Source of the DNA: Vespa crabro
Taxonomy: Eukaryota; Arthropoda; Insecta; Hymenoptera; Vespidae
DNA: 64,000 nucleotides
Direction of reading: 5' to 3'
Assembly (NCBI RefSeq): GCF_910589235.1
Contig: NC_060955.1
Coordinates: 16,654,758 to 16,718,757 of the forward strand
Shown here: positions 46,828-63,198 of the stretch, piece by piece
Layout of the letters: each line of letters begins with the position of its first letter
Numbering within the stretch: position 1 is the first letter of the stretch
The notes under the pieces: model-generated
Database searches by the model: none
Seen by the model: only the letters and a program-made list of their open reading frames with translations
Told to the model about the DNA's origin: nothing
Translations under genes and position numbers: made by a program

Positions 46828-48668
46828 ATGGAGATGTATACAGCTGGGCTGATCGTGATAGGCAATGAAATCTTACGCGGACAAATCGTAGATACAAATA
46901 CATCATATTTGGCACAAAAATTAAGAAACATAGGAGTGAAGCTTTGCAAAATAACAGTGGTACCTGACATAGTGTGTATTCCGAATTTTTTCTATTCTAA
47001 AAATCAAAAGAAAAATATATTTATCTTTATGCATGTATACATATGAAGAGTACGAATTAATGGCAATCTAATTTAATTTTCTATAAATCTTACTTTATTT
47101 AAAAAAAAAATTGTTATTATTATTTATCATGACTCATACGTACTCTTCATATGTTATAAACAATTTTACTACTTTTAGGTTTTTGTATTAGGTAGAAGAA
47201 ATTGCACAAGAAGTCTCTGAGGCATCCAAAAAATATTCTATTGTTTTTACATCTGGTGGAGTTGGTCCTACGCACGATGATGTTACGTACGAAGGAATTG
47301 CGCAAGCATTGAAAGTAAAACTTGAGTTACATCAAGAGTTGTTGAATTTTTATACACAGTTACTTATTGGGAAGACTGAAATAGAACGTTTATCTATAGT
47401 ACCATGTCCTTGTGATCTTATCTATGTTAATTCAACTGGTATACATTACTTTTGTGAATATAAATCAGTCGTTAAATAGTAGTAGTCTTGGGAAAGCATA
47501 AGTTTCGTATTTTTTTTAGATGATTATGCAGTAATCAAAATCTCGAATATTTATGTTCTTCCTGGTTCTCCAAAATATTTTAAACCTGCAGTAGATACAA
47601 TAATGCCTAAATTGAAGAAAGGTAATCCATTACATTTTGATTATATTGATATTGAATCAGATGAATTGTCATTAGTAAAGATATTGGATGAACAAGCACA
47701 ACGTTGGAAAGATAAAGTGAATATAGGAAGTTATCCTCAGGGAGAATCAAGTTTTGTGAATCCTACTGTAAGAATTACATTTGAAGGGCTTGAAAACGAT
47801 GTCATTAAAGCAAAACAAGAATTAATTTCATGTATTCCAACTCATATCATTCAGAATGTAAAAGAAAGATTTAGTATTGAACAAGCAGAACTTGTTATTA
47901 ATAGTAGCAATAGCGAGGAACATGTACAATGTGCAATTGACATTTTGAAACAATGTTATGACAAGTAAGTTCATCGTTACAGATAATCGCTTAAGTATGT
48001 ACGTACTTGTAATATATTTTTTATAGATACGATTCAAATGAAATTTTTCTAAGTTTCAATGGTGGAAAGGATTGTACAGTTGTGTTACATTTAGCTGCTT
48101 GTATTTGTGCATTACGCAAAATTTCTTCTCCATTATGTTTATACGTAGCAGCTGATCCATTTTCAGAGGTATAAATATATTTAAGTCTATTCATATAGCA
48201 AATATGAAACATAAATTAAATACTATTGGTATGTTTTTATAGGTGGAAGCATTCGTAGAAGAAGCAGCTAATTATTACGGTTTAGAATTAATTAGAAAGG
48301 AACCACCATTGCGTTTAGCATTGGATAAACTTATACATGACAAATACTACTTAAAAGCAAGTCTAATGGGTACGAGGAAAGGAGATCCTGGGTCAGAAAA
48401 ATTAAAAGCATTTACTGTTACCGATTCAGGATGGCCAAGCATAATGAGAGTCAATCCAATATTATACTGGACCTATAGCCAAGTGTGGCGATTTTTACTT
48501 AAACACAAAGTACCATATTGTTCATTATATGACAAGGGTTACACAAGTATCGGCACTAAAACAACAACACTGCCGAATCCTTTATTGAAGGATTCTCAAA
48601 ATCCATCTAATTACTTACCAGCATATACTTTAAGCGATATATCTGCTGAAAGACAAGGAAGGGAATGA
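46828..48668 (+). CDS. FLAD1: FAD synthase (FLAD1), two-domain type
   Basis: The enzyme adenylates FMN with ATP to make FAD. Five exons join in phase: 46828-46971, 47192-47438, 47520-47964, 48027-48168 and 48243-48668, giving 467 residues. The N-terminal molybdopterin-binding-like (MoCF) domain is seen in AGLIVIGNEILRGQIVDTNT (6-25) and TSGGVGPTHDDV (68-79); in animals this domain has FAD-hydrolysing activity. The C-terminal PAPS-reductase-like synthase domain has the nucleotide loop SFNGGKDC (288-295), LMGTRKGDP (367-375), GWPSIMRVNP and VPYCSLYDKGYTSIG. The final exon runs to the usual family C terminus, so the gene looks complete. The first of two in-frame ATGs (46828, 46834) is used; no mitochondrial presequence is evident. 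Intron 1 contains a short inverted-repeat element (47039-47154). Confidence 0.94.
47039..47154. mobile_element. Possible small MITE in FLAD1 intron 1
   Basis: ACATATGAAGAGTACG at 47039-47054 is repeated as its perfect reverse complement CGTACTCTTCATATGT at 47139-47154, enclosing 84 bp of AT-rich sequence. TAT flanks both ends and could be a 3 bp target duplication, but in such AT-rich DNA this is weak. No coding capacity is present. Confidence 0.45.
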
Positions 48669-49013
48669 CATTAACATTTATTAGTTTCAATTTTATCAAA
48701 ATTAGTTTCAATTATAGTTTCATAGAGTTTCTTACTTTCATCATTTATCTAACATATCATGTTTATTTTTTCATTCTTATTTTATTTCTTATTACGAGCA
48801 TTAGTTTCTCAATACTTTATTATAAAACAAAACAAAAAAAAGGATGTTCAATATGATCAATATGTTTGTGAACTGAATGTAGAAATGTGGAAATGCAGAA
48901 TGAAGAAATTTATAAAATGAATCATTGCAAATGTACTTTATCTATCAAATTTTTAAGTAAAATATAAGAAAAAAGAATTATCATATACTGAGAACACTAG
49001 CAATATATATGTG

Positions 49014-49016
49014 CAT

Positions 49017-49058
<42 letters not shown>
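49014..49058. repeat. (CA)n(TA)n microsatellite
   Basis: CA tract followed by TA tract upstream of the opsin promoter. Confidence 0.95.
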
Positions 49059-49367
49059 CCAGAGAGGTAGAATCTTTTAAAAAAGAACCGATTTGTTGGA
49101 TTAAATTTCTACTTTTCTTCCATACAAAAATGGATATCAAAGAATATTTAAATGGAACGAAATCGACACAAAATAAGATACTATGAAAAAGTAGTCAACA
49201 GCAATGAAGATAAAAATGTATACTATAATTCGAAATCGATTGATTTGACTTTGAAGCTTGCTCTTGCTGACCAACGGTAATCAAGGGATGATCCGTAGCT
49301 GATCCTCAAATGAAGCCATATCTTCATGCTGATTAAAGGTTTCATGGATTTAATTTGACGGATATGG

Positions 49368-49375
49368 TATAAAAG
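49368..49375 (+). promoter_or_regulatory. TATA box of the UV opsin gene
   Basis: TATAAAAG lies 66 bp upstream of the opsin ATG, which suits a transcription start near 49400. Insect opsin promoters are typically short and TATA-containing. Confidence 0.7.
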
Positions 49376-49433
49376 GCCACATCTTGGTTATTTCAAAAAC
49401 AAGGTGAGGGACTGGTAGACGGTGACCACCAAC

Positions 49434-50538
49434 ATGTTCAACGACAGTATTCATTGGGAGGCGAGAGTTCTACCAGCAGGTCCACCACGCCTATTGGGAT
49501 GGAACGTCCCTGCCGAAGAATTGGTACATGTACCGGAACATTGGTTGGTCTTTCCTGAGCCAAATCCCTCCCTTCATTATATGCTGGCCCTGTTATATAT
49601 ATTATTCACATTCATTGCTTTACTTGGCAATGGTCTCGTCATATGGATATTTTGCGCGTAAGTTAAAACATTCATATTTTTCTTGTTTTTTTTTTCCAAA
49701 TTTTCTTTAGCTAATTTATATCAATGCAACTTCCTTTTCAATTCCCTTTGAGTAATTTCTTAATAAATTTTGTTCTTTTTCTATTTCTTTCTCTTATCTT
49801 TTTTATTAATTTTTTTTCTTTTTGTTTTGTTTTTTTTTTTTTCTTAATTTGTGATAGTGCCAAATCCTTGAGGACTCCCTCGAACATGTTCGTTGTGAAT
49901 CTTGCGATTTGCGATTTTGCCATGATGATGAAGACACCAATTTTTATATACAATTCATTTAACACGGGCTTTGCTTTGGGCAATCTGGCATGCCAGATTT
50001 TTGCTACAATTGGTTCATTGTCTGGCATTGGTGCAGCGGTAACTAATGCTGCGATAGCATATGATAGATACAGGTAATATAAATTCTTTTTTTTTTTTTT
50101 TTTTTTTCAAATAAAATAACATAATAGATATATTAATATTATTTTGTTAATCAGTACCATAGCCAGACCATTGGATGGAAAATTATCACGTGGTCAAGTG
50201 ATCCTCTTCGTCGGATTAATTTGGGTTTATGTTTTGCCTTGGGTATTAATGCCTGCGATGGGTGTTTGGGGTCGTTATGTACCTGAAGGATTTCTTACAA
50301 GCTGTTCTTTTGATTATTTAACCGATACCGCTGAAACAAGATATTTCGTTTTAACTTTATTTATTTTCTCCTATTGTTTACCAATGTCACTTATTGTATA
50401 TTATTACAGTCAAATTGTTAGTCATGTTGTTAATCACGAAAAGGCTCTTCGAGAACAAGCAAAGAAGATGAATGTTGAAAGTTTACGAAGTAACGCCAAT
50501 CAGAATGCTCAATCTGCTGAAATTCGTATAGCGAAGGT

Positions 50539-50598
<60 letters not shown>

Positions 50599-51119
50599 TT
50601 TAATTAACACTTTATTAGATATCTTCCGTTAGAATGAGTTAACACATTTTTTTTTAATTTTGTAGGCTGCCATTACGATTTGTTTCCTATTTGTTGCCGC
50701 ATGGACACCATACGCAGTACTTGCTATGATCGGTGCATTTGGAAACAAAGCGTTGCTTACTCCCGGCGTTACTATGATACCTGCATGCTTTTGCAAAAGT
50801 GTTGCCTGTATTGATCCATATGTTTATGCAATTAGTCATCCAAAATACAGGTAATGTGTGTGTGTGTGTGTGGATGTGTGTGAAAATATATAAATAATAA
50901 AAAAAGAAATATTTAGAAGTTAAAGATTAAGCTTTTTATCATTTGTCATATAATTTTTAATTAATTATTTATTTAATTAATTAAATAAAAACATTATTAA
51001 ATAGACTCGAGTTGCAAAAACGATTACCATGGTTAGAGCTTCAAGAGAAACCAATCGCATCCGACAGTGCAAGTACAACTACCGAAACTGTAAATACAGC
51101 ACCACCAGCTTCGAGTTAA
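49434..51119 (+). CDS. UVop: Ultraviolet-sensitive opsin
   Basis: This is a photoreceptor G-protein-coupled receptor of the compound eye that binds 11-cis retinal (or 3-hydroxyretinal). Five exons join in phase: 49434-49657, 49858-50073, 50155-50536, 50666-50850 and 51005-51119, giving 373 residues, close to the honeybee UV opsin that it resembles throughout. Key points are seven hydrophobic segments; D144-R145-Y146 after helix 3; the retinal Schiff-base lysine K318 (CFCKSVACIDPYVY); the G-protein contact region HEKALREQAKKMNVESLRSNAN; and the C-terminal LPWLELQEKPIASDSASTTTETVN with likely phosphorylation sites. K100 in FAMMMKTPIF occupies the position known to confer UV tuning in insect UV opsins, separating this from blue and long-wavelength paralogues. 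The ATG at 49434 follows an upstream in-frame GTG and was chosen because it gives MFNDSIHWEARV like other bee and wasp UV opsins. Confidence 0.96.
50541..50594. repeat. (TA)n microsatellite in opsin intron 3
   Basis: Perfect TA tract starting only a few bases after the exon 3 donor. Confidence 0.95.
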
Positions 51120-51264
51120 TCTACTTCTACATTTGACACAATAACGGATCGATGATAAAAAAAAAAAAAATGAGAAAAGTACGCTTGTAATACTCCGATT
51201 TTATGATAGCCTTCACTGTAACTCAAAATATGTGATTATATTCTTGTATAGTAAATGACATTCC

Positions 51265-51270
51265 AATAAA
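51265..51270 (+). terminator. Likely poly(A) signal of the UV opsin
   Basis: AATAAA lies 146 bp beyond the opsin stop codon in an AT-rich stretch and is the first canonical hexamer on the + strand after the gene. Confidence 0.55.
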
Positions 51271-51374
51271 GTAAATTCCTGGCATATAATATTATTAGAC
51301 TATTCTGGTAATCTACAAATGAAATTTTTTTTATGATTCAATGAGGGATATGATGCGATAAAAGTGCTCTTTTT

Positions 51375-51610
51375 ATACAGGATGATAAAAAATAACTGCA
51401 ATTTCATGTATTATCAGCTTTAAAAACTTTCCCATTTAAAATAAATTTCAAACAACATAAAAAGGCATTAGAAAAGGCTTGACATGAAATAATCGTGGAA
51501 GAATGTGCAATAATCATCAAAAATTTTGAAAAGCGTTTTAACGCTTTTATTTAAGATGTAAAGGTGATCATATAGAACATTATAAAATATATTTTTCTAC
51601 TTGTATTATT
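51375..51610 (+). mobile_element. Possible decayed transposase 3' fragment
   Basis: From about 51490 the + strand reads IVEECAIIIKNFEKRFNAFI and then, after a frameshift, RCKGDHIEHYK. This resembles the C-terminal end of insect DDE transposases (a pattern like F.KR...CI...G.HIEH). A sequence reminiscent of a terminal motif, TACAGGATGATAAAAAATAAC, stands about 100 bp upstream. It is very short and broken, so the call is tentative. Confidence 0.3.
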
Positions 51611-53021
51611 AATTAATAAAATAAAAAGAAAAGTAATTAATGACTCACGTCATTAGCAAGCTCTGAAATTATCGCCAGTTATTTTAGACTATTTTGTATA
51701 TATACAATATGTAATGAAAAAAAACTTTCATTTCTTTCTTGCAATTTTATTCTTTTTTCACATACTATTGAATCTTACAATTACAGAAGAGTAGGCCTCA
51801 TAAGGCCAAGAAAATAATTATTTTAGATGATCGATCAACTTGGTTTGATCAGATAGTATACGAAATACTTTGATGTATCATAAAATGTTTTTGTTTATAT
51901 ATCAAAGAAATTAATATGTTGGAATAAAATAAAGATTAGATATAGTTTTGGCAGAAGTTAATAGACATTTTTTTTAAATTAACAATTATACTTTTTTAAG
52001 AATTTTTGTTTGCCCGTTTGTTATAATAAAAATTTAATATATGCCAAAAAGAGACATCAGTATTTCTTTACTATCTAATCAACTAATCAGCTTCCTTACA
52101 TTCATATGTCATGATACGTCTACGACGTGGCTTTTCTTTGTACTATTTCACCGCTAGGTGGACTAATATTATAATTATCATTAATTAATAAATAATAAAT
52201 AATATAACAATAATTGTCATAATAATAATAATAACAATAATAATAATAATAATAATAATCGGCTGTACACTTTCTAGGAACTTTCTACTTTAACTAGAAT
52301 AGTTTACAGAAGACATTGATCCGCTCTCTTACTTTTATTTGTTTATTTATTTGTTTTTATCTATTGGTATTATTATTATACTTTTTTTTTCTTCTTTTTC
52401 ATTAAAAATCTTAAGCGGGACAAAATATTGAGATCTAACTTTGAATATAACAGGTACTAAAACGATCGAGATCATTCGCGAAAAAGGAAAGTGGAGCGGG
52501 GCAAGAGGGGAGGAAGAAGATATTTCTCATTAATATGGAAATATTATTACATATATATCTTTCTTTTTCACGCAATTTTAGCAACCTTGTATATTCCGAT
52601 GCCAGTGTCGACTCGATGTGAAAATTGTTTTTCAACGTATACATACATACATATATACATATACACCCATACATATATAGATATATACTAATTTACATAA
52701 ATAATAATATTAATAATAACATCCGGATGTAAACTTTTTAAGAATTTTTTTTACTTTTAATTACACAAAAGATATTGATCTGTTAATTATTTTAATTCAA
52801 CATTTAATATATATATATATATTAAATTTAAATTATTTAAATATTTAATTTATATATATATTACTTTTAATATGTACATAAATTTATATATAAAATATTA
52901 TATATATAAATTATAATTTAAAAAAATTAAATCTATAATTTTATATACATAAAATGTTATGTAATTATAAAATATTATTAAAATATAAAAATATATTATA
53001 TATCTGTATATAACATTATTT

Positions 53022-53023
<2 letters not shown>

Positions 53024-53070
<47 letters not shown>
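53024..53070. repeat. (TA)n microsatellite
   Basis: TA tract of about 46 bp. Confidence 0.95.
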
Positions 53071-53071
<1 letters not shown>

Positions 53072-53626
53072 TGTATACGTGTGAACATGTTGAGAAGATA
53101 AATTCGAAGAAGCAAAATATAATAATAAATTACTCGATGCTCGAACTTTGGAGTTTAGACCACCAGCATAACAATAATTCCCTCATATGAAAAATATGAA
53201 GGAAGATATTATCTCTTTTTCTTTGCATATTGTTTTTTCTTTTCTTCTTTTTTTTTTGGTTTTCTTCTTTTCTTTATTTTTTTTTATTCTTTGTTTTCGC
53301 AACTATATAACTGTTTCGAACTCTACAATCTACTATAACAATAAATAGAAACGATGTTGTGCAGATATGTCCTTCCTTCGTCGATGATCCTTCGATATAG
53401 ATTTTTCACAATATCAGCTTTGAAAGATAAGATCAAAATACAATCAATAAAATAAAATACGATTCGTTATCATCAATAGTGCTCCTCGGAATTTTTGTTT
53501 AACGAGAAAAGTAAAAATAGAAAACAACAATAACAAAACATATGACGAGCGGTCAGCCAAATTTCTTTTGGATTTTTGATTTTCATTTTAGGGAATATGA
53601 TATCAAATTGTTTATCATTTTTAAAT

Positions 53627-53690
<64 letters not shown>
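53627..53690. repeat. (TA)n microsatellite
   Basis: TA tract with one phase break. Confidence 0.95.
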
Positions 53691-53692
<2 letters not shown>

Positions 53693-54434
53693 GTATGTAT
53701 TATTTTTTTTTCGCTCTTATCAAATTCGGCCAAGGTCGAGCTTCAAATATTTTTTTTTTTTAAATCATCAGATTATATTCTATTTTTTTTTCTTCTCTTT
53801 TAATTTAAAAAAAAATTTTTGTTTGTTTGCTTAAATTATCATACTAAACCAGAAATAGTTTAATACGGTTGGACACCGGTATCTGAATTTACTATATATG
53901 AATGACATCTCGAGTCTCACTACGATATTACACGAGCACGTTCTAAATATGCTGCTGCTGATGCTGCTGATTGCTTGATGCTACTTATTTGTTTGCTTGC
54001 TCTTGCTGCTTTTTTTTAATTATTATTATTAGTATTTTTTATTTACTCTTTCAACTTTTTTAAGCACGCACGAAGTACACTTTTATTTATTTATTTATTT
54101 ATTCATTTACTTATTTATTTATTTATGTATTTATTTATTTAATTAATTAATTAATTATTATTATTGATTTTATTTTCTTCTCTTCTTGTTAATCCCTTAA
54201 TATTCGATACTTCGTTCGATTAGCAGCGCATCATAGCCGTGCATTTATAAGCGCGCTATTATTATTATTCGTTAAATTGTTAATTGAATAAACAATTTTT
54301 AACATTCCCTAACGATATTATTATAGTTAACGAAGATTTGATATTTTATATGACAATGAAAGGAAATTGAACGAAAGTAAACGCGGAAATTAATCCGCTT
54401 TTATATACGTATTTTTATTTATTTATTTATTTAT

Positions 54435-54819
54435 ATACTGGGTATTATGTATATAAAACAAAATGTTGCAAATGTTTATCTCAGAAATACATATTTTGTT
54501 TAATATCTTGAAAAATTAAAGTGGATTAAAAAAATATTTCAGACAAATGTTACTCGTTTCTTTTTTGTTTTGTTTCGTAGTTTCTTTTTCTTTTTTCTTT
54601 TTTATGTAGAATATGTTGCTTTTGTAAAAAAATTGTTAAAAAAAGAAATAAAATTAATCCTGAAATGTCCTTGAAATTTTCCACTAAATGAAAGACTATA
54701 AATGCGATAATATTTAATCCATAAAATCTGATTACTTTTGCCTGAACAATTGTTCTCAAATATAATGCATTTCTGAAATAAAAAATTCTTCATTTTGTAA
54801 CACTTCATTTTGAACACCC

Positions 54820-54824
<5 letters not shown>
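54435..54824. mobile_element. Nonautonomous TIR element of about 390 bp
   Basis: The ends are inverted relatives: ATACTGGGTATT at the left and AACACCCGGTAT at the right (CCGGGTGTT-type terminus), both embedded in TA-rich sequence as for TA-target elements. The right arm continues inward as CACTTCATTTTG. The interior has no intact transposase. I recall similar CCGGGTGTTC ends from many insect genomes but cannot name the family. Confidence 0.5.

Positions 54825-54870
<46 letters not shown>
54822..54870. repeat. (TA)n microsatellite abutting the TIR element
   Basis: The TA tract begins directly at the right end of the element at 54435-54824. Confidence 0.95.
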
Positions 54871-54876
<6 letters not shown>

Positions 54877-57084
54877 GTGTATGTGCATATATATATATAT
54901 TGTATATATATATTTCGAAGTTCCCTTTCATTATATTTATATTCATTATTTATTTATTTTTTCAAATGTGTGATCAATCGAGGCAGTCGTACAATAGATA
55001 TCTTTAACGATACGTTATATGATCCAGGCAAACATATATATGTCAATTCAATCAATATAGATCATCTCCGATCCGCCATCAATTTCAAAATAATCCGTAA
55101 TCAATTTCAAAATAATTTTATCTTGTTTTATTTTTGTTCTATCCTTTTTTCTTTTTTTCTTTTGGTCAAACGACTCACATCGTAATGTATATAATAATAT
55201 GTCATATATTTAATACAATTCCATATTATTTAAGATATATATATACATATATTTATATATATATATATATATTATTTATGATAGGATCATTCACATTATG
55301 TCTTGCAGCTCTTTAGAAAATTACTATTATCCTTTTTTTTTTAACGAGGATCAATCCTTTCAAAAGGAGCAGTCATTTTTTTGGGAACTTTAGATAAGGC
55401 AGTATATTTCAAAGATCAAAATTTCAAAGATAATTTCACACGTTTACTCTCGTTCAATTCTCGTTCAACTCTCTCTCAATTTCTCTTTCTCTCTCTCTTC
55501 TCTTTCTAATTTTGTCTTGTACTTATTTATATATTTATGTAATTCTTTTTTCTTCACGATAATCGTAATATCGCGATTGATATTTCGATTGATCGCTTGA
55601 AAAGATTAGAAACTTGTTGTTAAGTAGAATTACAAAAAAAAATTAATTATCTAATTAGACAATTAATTATTTTAAAGATTGAATTCACTTTAGCTTAAAA
55701 TATTTCTTTTAATTAAAATTATCTATACGAATAAAGTAAAGAGAAATAGAAAGAGAGAGAGAGAAAGAGATTTTTCTAAATTCACATCAATCGTATATAA
55801 ATGTTCATTATATTTTTTTATTTTACTTTTTATTTATTATTTTTTTTCTTTTTCTTTATCTTTATAGCACGTTAACAGATTTAAACTCGTTCATATATAT
55901 ATTCTTTCTCTTTTTTTTCTGTCTTTAAGATTCTAGTTAGATTTAAATCACGAATTTCGGTTTGTTTAATGTCTTTATGGTTTGTGAATATTTCTTTTTA
56001 TTTATTCGCCGCTTTTTCTCTGGTCGGTTTCTCTTTTCTTTCTTTTTCTTTTTCTTCTTCTTCTTCTTCTTCTTCTTTCTCCTTCCAATTATTTTTTGTT
56101 TTATTTTTCATATTTAATGCATACATTACATTCTTGACACGCAAAGCTCGACTTAGTTTAATGATTACTTATTCAAGGTTTATTAGGGAGTACCGGAAAC
56201 AGACTATTTTTTTAATAACGTCTAATCAATTTTTTTTTGCATGGTAAAAAATATGGAGGGAAAAAACAAAAGAAGCATATTTACTGTTTGCTTGATATAA
56301 TTTTTCTTGTTTTTTCCTTTTTTTTTATACATCTCCCATATTTCTCTTTAGTTATCAATATTTTTTCTAAATTTTCTTTCCTTTCTTTCTATCGTTTATT
56401 TTCATTCTTTTAAATATCTGTCAAATTTTCTTTCGTATCAATTTGTTCATATTTATATTTATAATATTTTCATGATTTTCATCGGTTACTTCTTTCATTT
56501 TTAATCAATTTTTCATTTTTAAACAATTGACGTAGTACATTCATGTTTGTATTGTTTGTAACATCATTTTTTTCTATTTTCTTTTTGTACATTTGCCATG
56601 TATAGTCACTTTCTTATTATCAACATTTATATAATTCGTATTTCGTTTCTTTTTTCTTTTCAAGAATAATTTATGTATTATGTACAGCTGACGTATTCTT
56701 TTTTTGTTCTCCTCTTATCGATGAATATATCTCTCATATCTAAGACCGTAATTCTTAATCTAAATTTATGCGGTAAAAAGTATTTTTATTTTTTATTATT
56801 CTTTGTTTTATAGATAGAGGACAATGTCCTTCAGGTATCCTTCAATTCCCCGTTTTGAAAGATTATTTGTTGTGAACTAGAGCGTGACTAGATCTCCTAG
56901 AAGACAAGAACCTTAACGTCTTTGATAATGATGAGATAAATAAAGAGGCTTATCACTACTCGATTTGTGTGATTGCTTTTATAATAGTCAATGGCACCTC
57001 GCTTTTCAGAGGTCATTTTAAAAGTCTTTTTTGCCTTTAAATTGGTTTCTCTATAATAAACGCATGTCTTGTTTACTTTATATA

Positions 57085-57260
<176 letters not shown>

Positions 57261-58489
57261 GTACATATATATATATATACACACATACAATTTTGACGAA
57301 GAATTAGCAACGGCCAGTAGATATTTGTTTTTTAAATTCAATCAGTTTGTTTCTTAATTCAATTTAATTTATTTTGTTATTTTTTTTTGTTTTTTTGTTC
57401 TTTTAATTCAATCGATTTATGATTTTTGAAAAATCAAGAATCTCTTAAATTCCTTTAGTTTCTTTTCAAATTTTGTTTTCTCTTTCTTAGTAAATTTTTA
57501 TTTATCATAAAATTGTCATCTTACCCTTTCGAGATTAATCGCTATGAAAATTCTCGTTGATCCATAAAGTGGAAAATTATTTATCTATTTTTTTTTTAAA
57601 CGATTTCTTTTTGTTTTCTTTTTCTAATCGTAAATTATTATCATCGTTGATATGGAGAAATAAATACAGAATAAAAAATTGTCGAAATGATCAATGATTT
57701 AACTTCATTAAGGTTTAATCCTCTACAATATCCAATTTTTTTTATTGGAATCAGAATAAAAATTATGATACTACTTTTATATTAATAAAAAATTATAGTA
57801 TTATTATACTATAATATACATAAATAATTAATTAGTATAATATACTAATATAACATTAACTCTGTCTTCCTTCCTACCAATAAGTATAATTATACATTTT
57901 TATACTATACTAATAACATACTAACTATAATTATACTATACTTTATCATACTACATATACTAAAAAGTATAATTATACTTTTCAGTATAGTATATAATTA
58001 TAGTATAATTTAGTATTGTAGCATAATTATGTTATAATTATGATATAATTTAGCATGATTTAATTAAGCCGTTCTGTATTGTATATTATTATATATTTTC
58101 AATATTATACTAATATTATATTTATATTTTTGATACAGTATAATAATACTCATTGTTAGTATTATAAAATATTAATATAATATACTAATAGTATAGTATA
58201 TTAAGTATGGCAAAAGAAACAGGAGGTATACCAAATATAAAAAATATAAAAAAACTTCAAATATATATAAAATGTCAATAATTTTCTGCTCAATAATATG
58301 AAATGAAATTTTAAAAATATAAAAATATTTCGACTCGACATATGAATACACGTATACATTTATATGTATACGTATACATGGCGTTATAGAGGATTAAATC
58401 TCAATTTAAAAGGATAACATATAATTATTGTATATTTATTATATAGAATCCGCGTGAAGAATAATAGAATGAATTGATACCAATGTCGA

Positions 58490-61951
<3,462 letters not shown>

Positions 61952-63198
61952 CTGCAATTAATCCCCCGTGTTATAACTAATACGACACGTAGAGACTTGT
62001 TTACATTTCAAATTTGCCTGACATGCGAGCATTTATTATTTTTTTTTTATATTTTTTATATTTCTTTTTTATTTCTTTTACAATTAGTATGTCAAGTTTT
62101 ATATACATACATATATACGTGTATACAGTGAATGTAAAATTGTTCTCTTACATTTCTTATAATTTTTCATTAAATGAGCTATTTTCTTTTTCTTTATCAA
62201 ATAAGATTATTCTACAATATATATATATAAATTAATAAAAAATAATGACATCAAATTAAATCTTATTAATGAAATTTGTATTAACAAATAAAATATTGTA
62301 TCGATCATTGTGATTATGTATCGGTCGATAAAACAGTTTTGAAAAAATAAATCAAATACGATTGTTATATTTTTCCACTATCGAATATAATAAAAAATTA
62401 TATTTGATTAGATATTATTGTGAAATTTTTATTGACAGTGAAAATATTTTGATTTTAATTATCGGTCGGTACAAAAGTCCCGAAGGAAAAAACAAGACAT
62501 TGCGATTGTAATTACCTGTCGGTCGATAAAAAAGTATCTATAAGAATGTGTCGATAAAAAAGTTTAAAAAAAAAGTAATAAAAAAAATTCTGATAAAGAT
62601 TTGCAAATATCTATTTTTTGTTTCTTTCTGTTTTTTTATTTTCTTTTTTGTTACATTCACTTTAGACACGTATGTTCTACGTAGAAAATCTCGTTCGAGA
62701 TAAGGACGAAGGCGACGATCCGCTTGAACTTTTAGTAAAATAAAACGCAATTCAAATTTTTCAAACGCAATTCTTTTTCTTTGAGATAATATAGAAAGAT
62801 AACGAAAAAATATATTATAAATTCTTGAAATTGGGTAAAATAGAATAGAGCCGGAGACATGGGGTGCTTTTAAATAGAAACGTATGTATGTATATGAATC
62901 GATTAAGAAGGAGGCGTGACACTTGCGATTGCGATCATCAAATCGTTTCCATTACTGTACACACACACACACACACACACATACACACAAATGCTTTATT
63001 TTTATCTTCAAAAAAACTGTTAAAATTTAAAATCGCTTCCTTTTTTATTTTTCCATTTATTAATTTCCATAATAATCAAAACTGATTGCTCAAAGAAACG
63101 ATTCGAGAGTGCTGCTCGATGCTTATATAGAATACATAATATTTATATAATATATATATATAATATATATATATAATATATAATATATATATATATAT
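61952..63198. other. Intron or intergenic DNA right of the minus-strand exons
   Basis: The minus-strand acceptor TTAATTGCAG at 61952-61961 shows that an upstream exon must exist further right. None is recognised in this AT-rich stretch, which has a CA tract at about 62959-62981 and a TA tract before the mariner copy. Confidence 0.6.

Larger units (their letters stand above)
48669..49433. promoter_or_regulatory. FLAD1 3' flank and UV-opsin upstream region
   Basis: The region is AT-rich, with a CA/TA microsatellite at 49014-49058. The last 200 bp should be the opsin promoter: a TATA box sits 66 bp before the opsin ATG, and a homeodomain-type TTTAATTTGA lies just upstream (about 49349-49358), loosely like the rhodopsin core (P3/RCSI) element of insect opsin promoters. 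The P3 match is weak and is only a suggestion. Confidence 0.5.
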
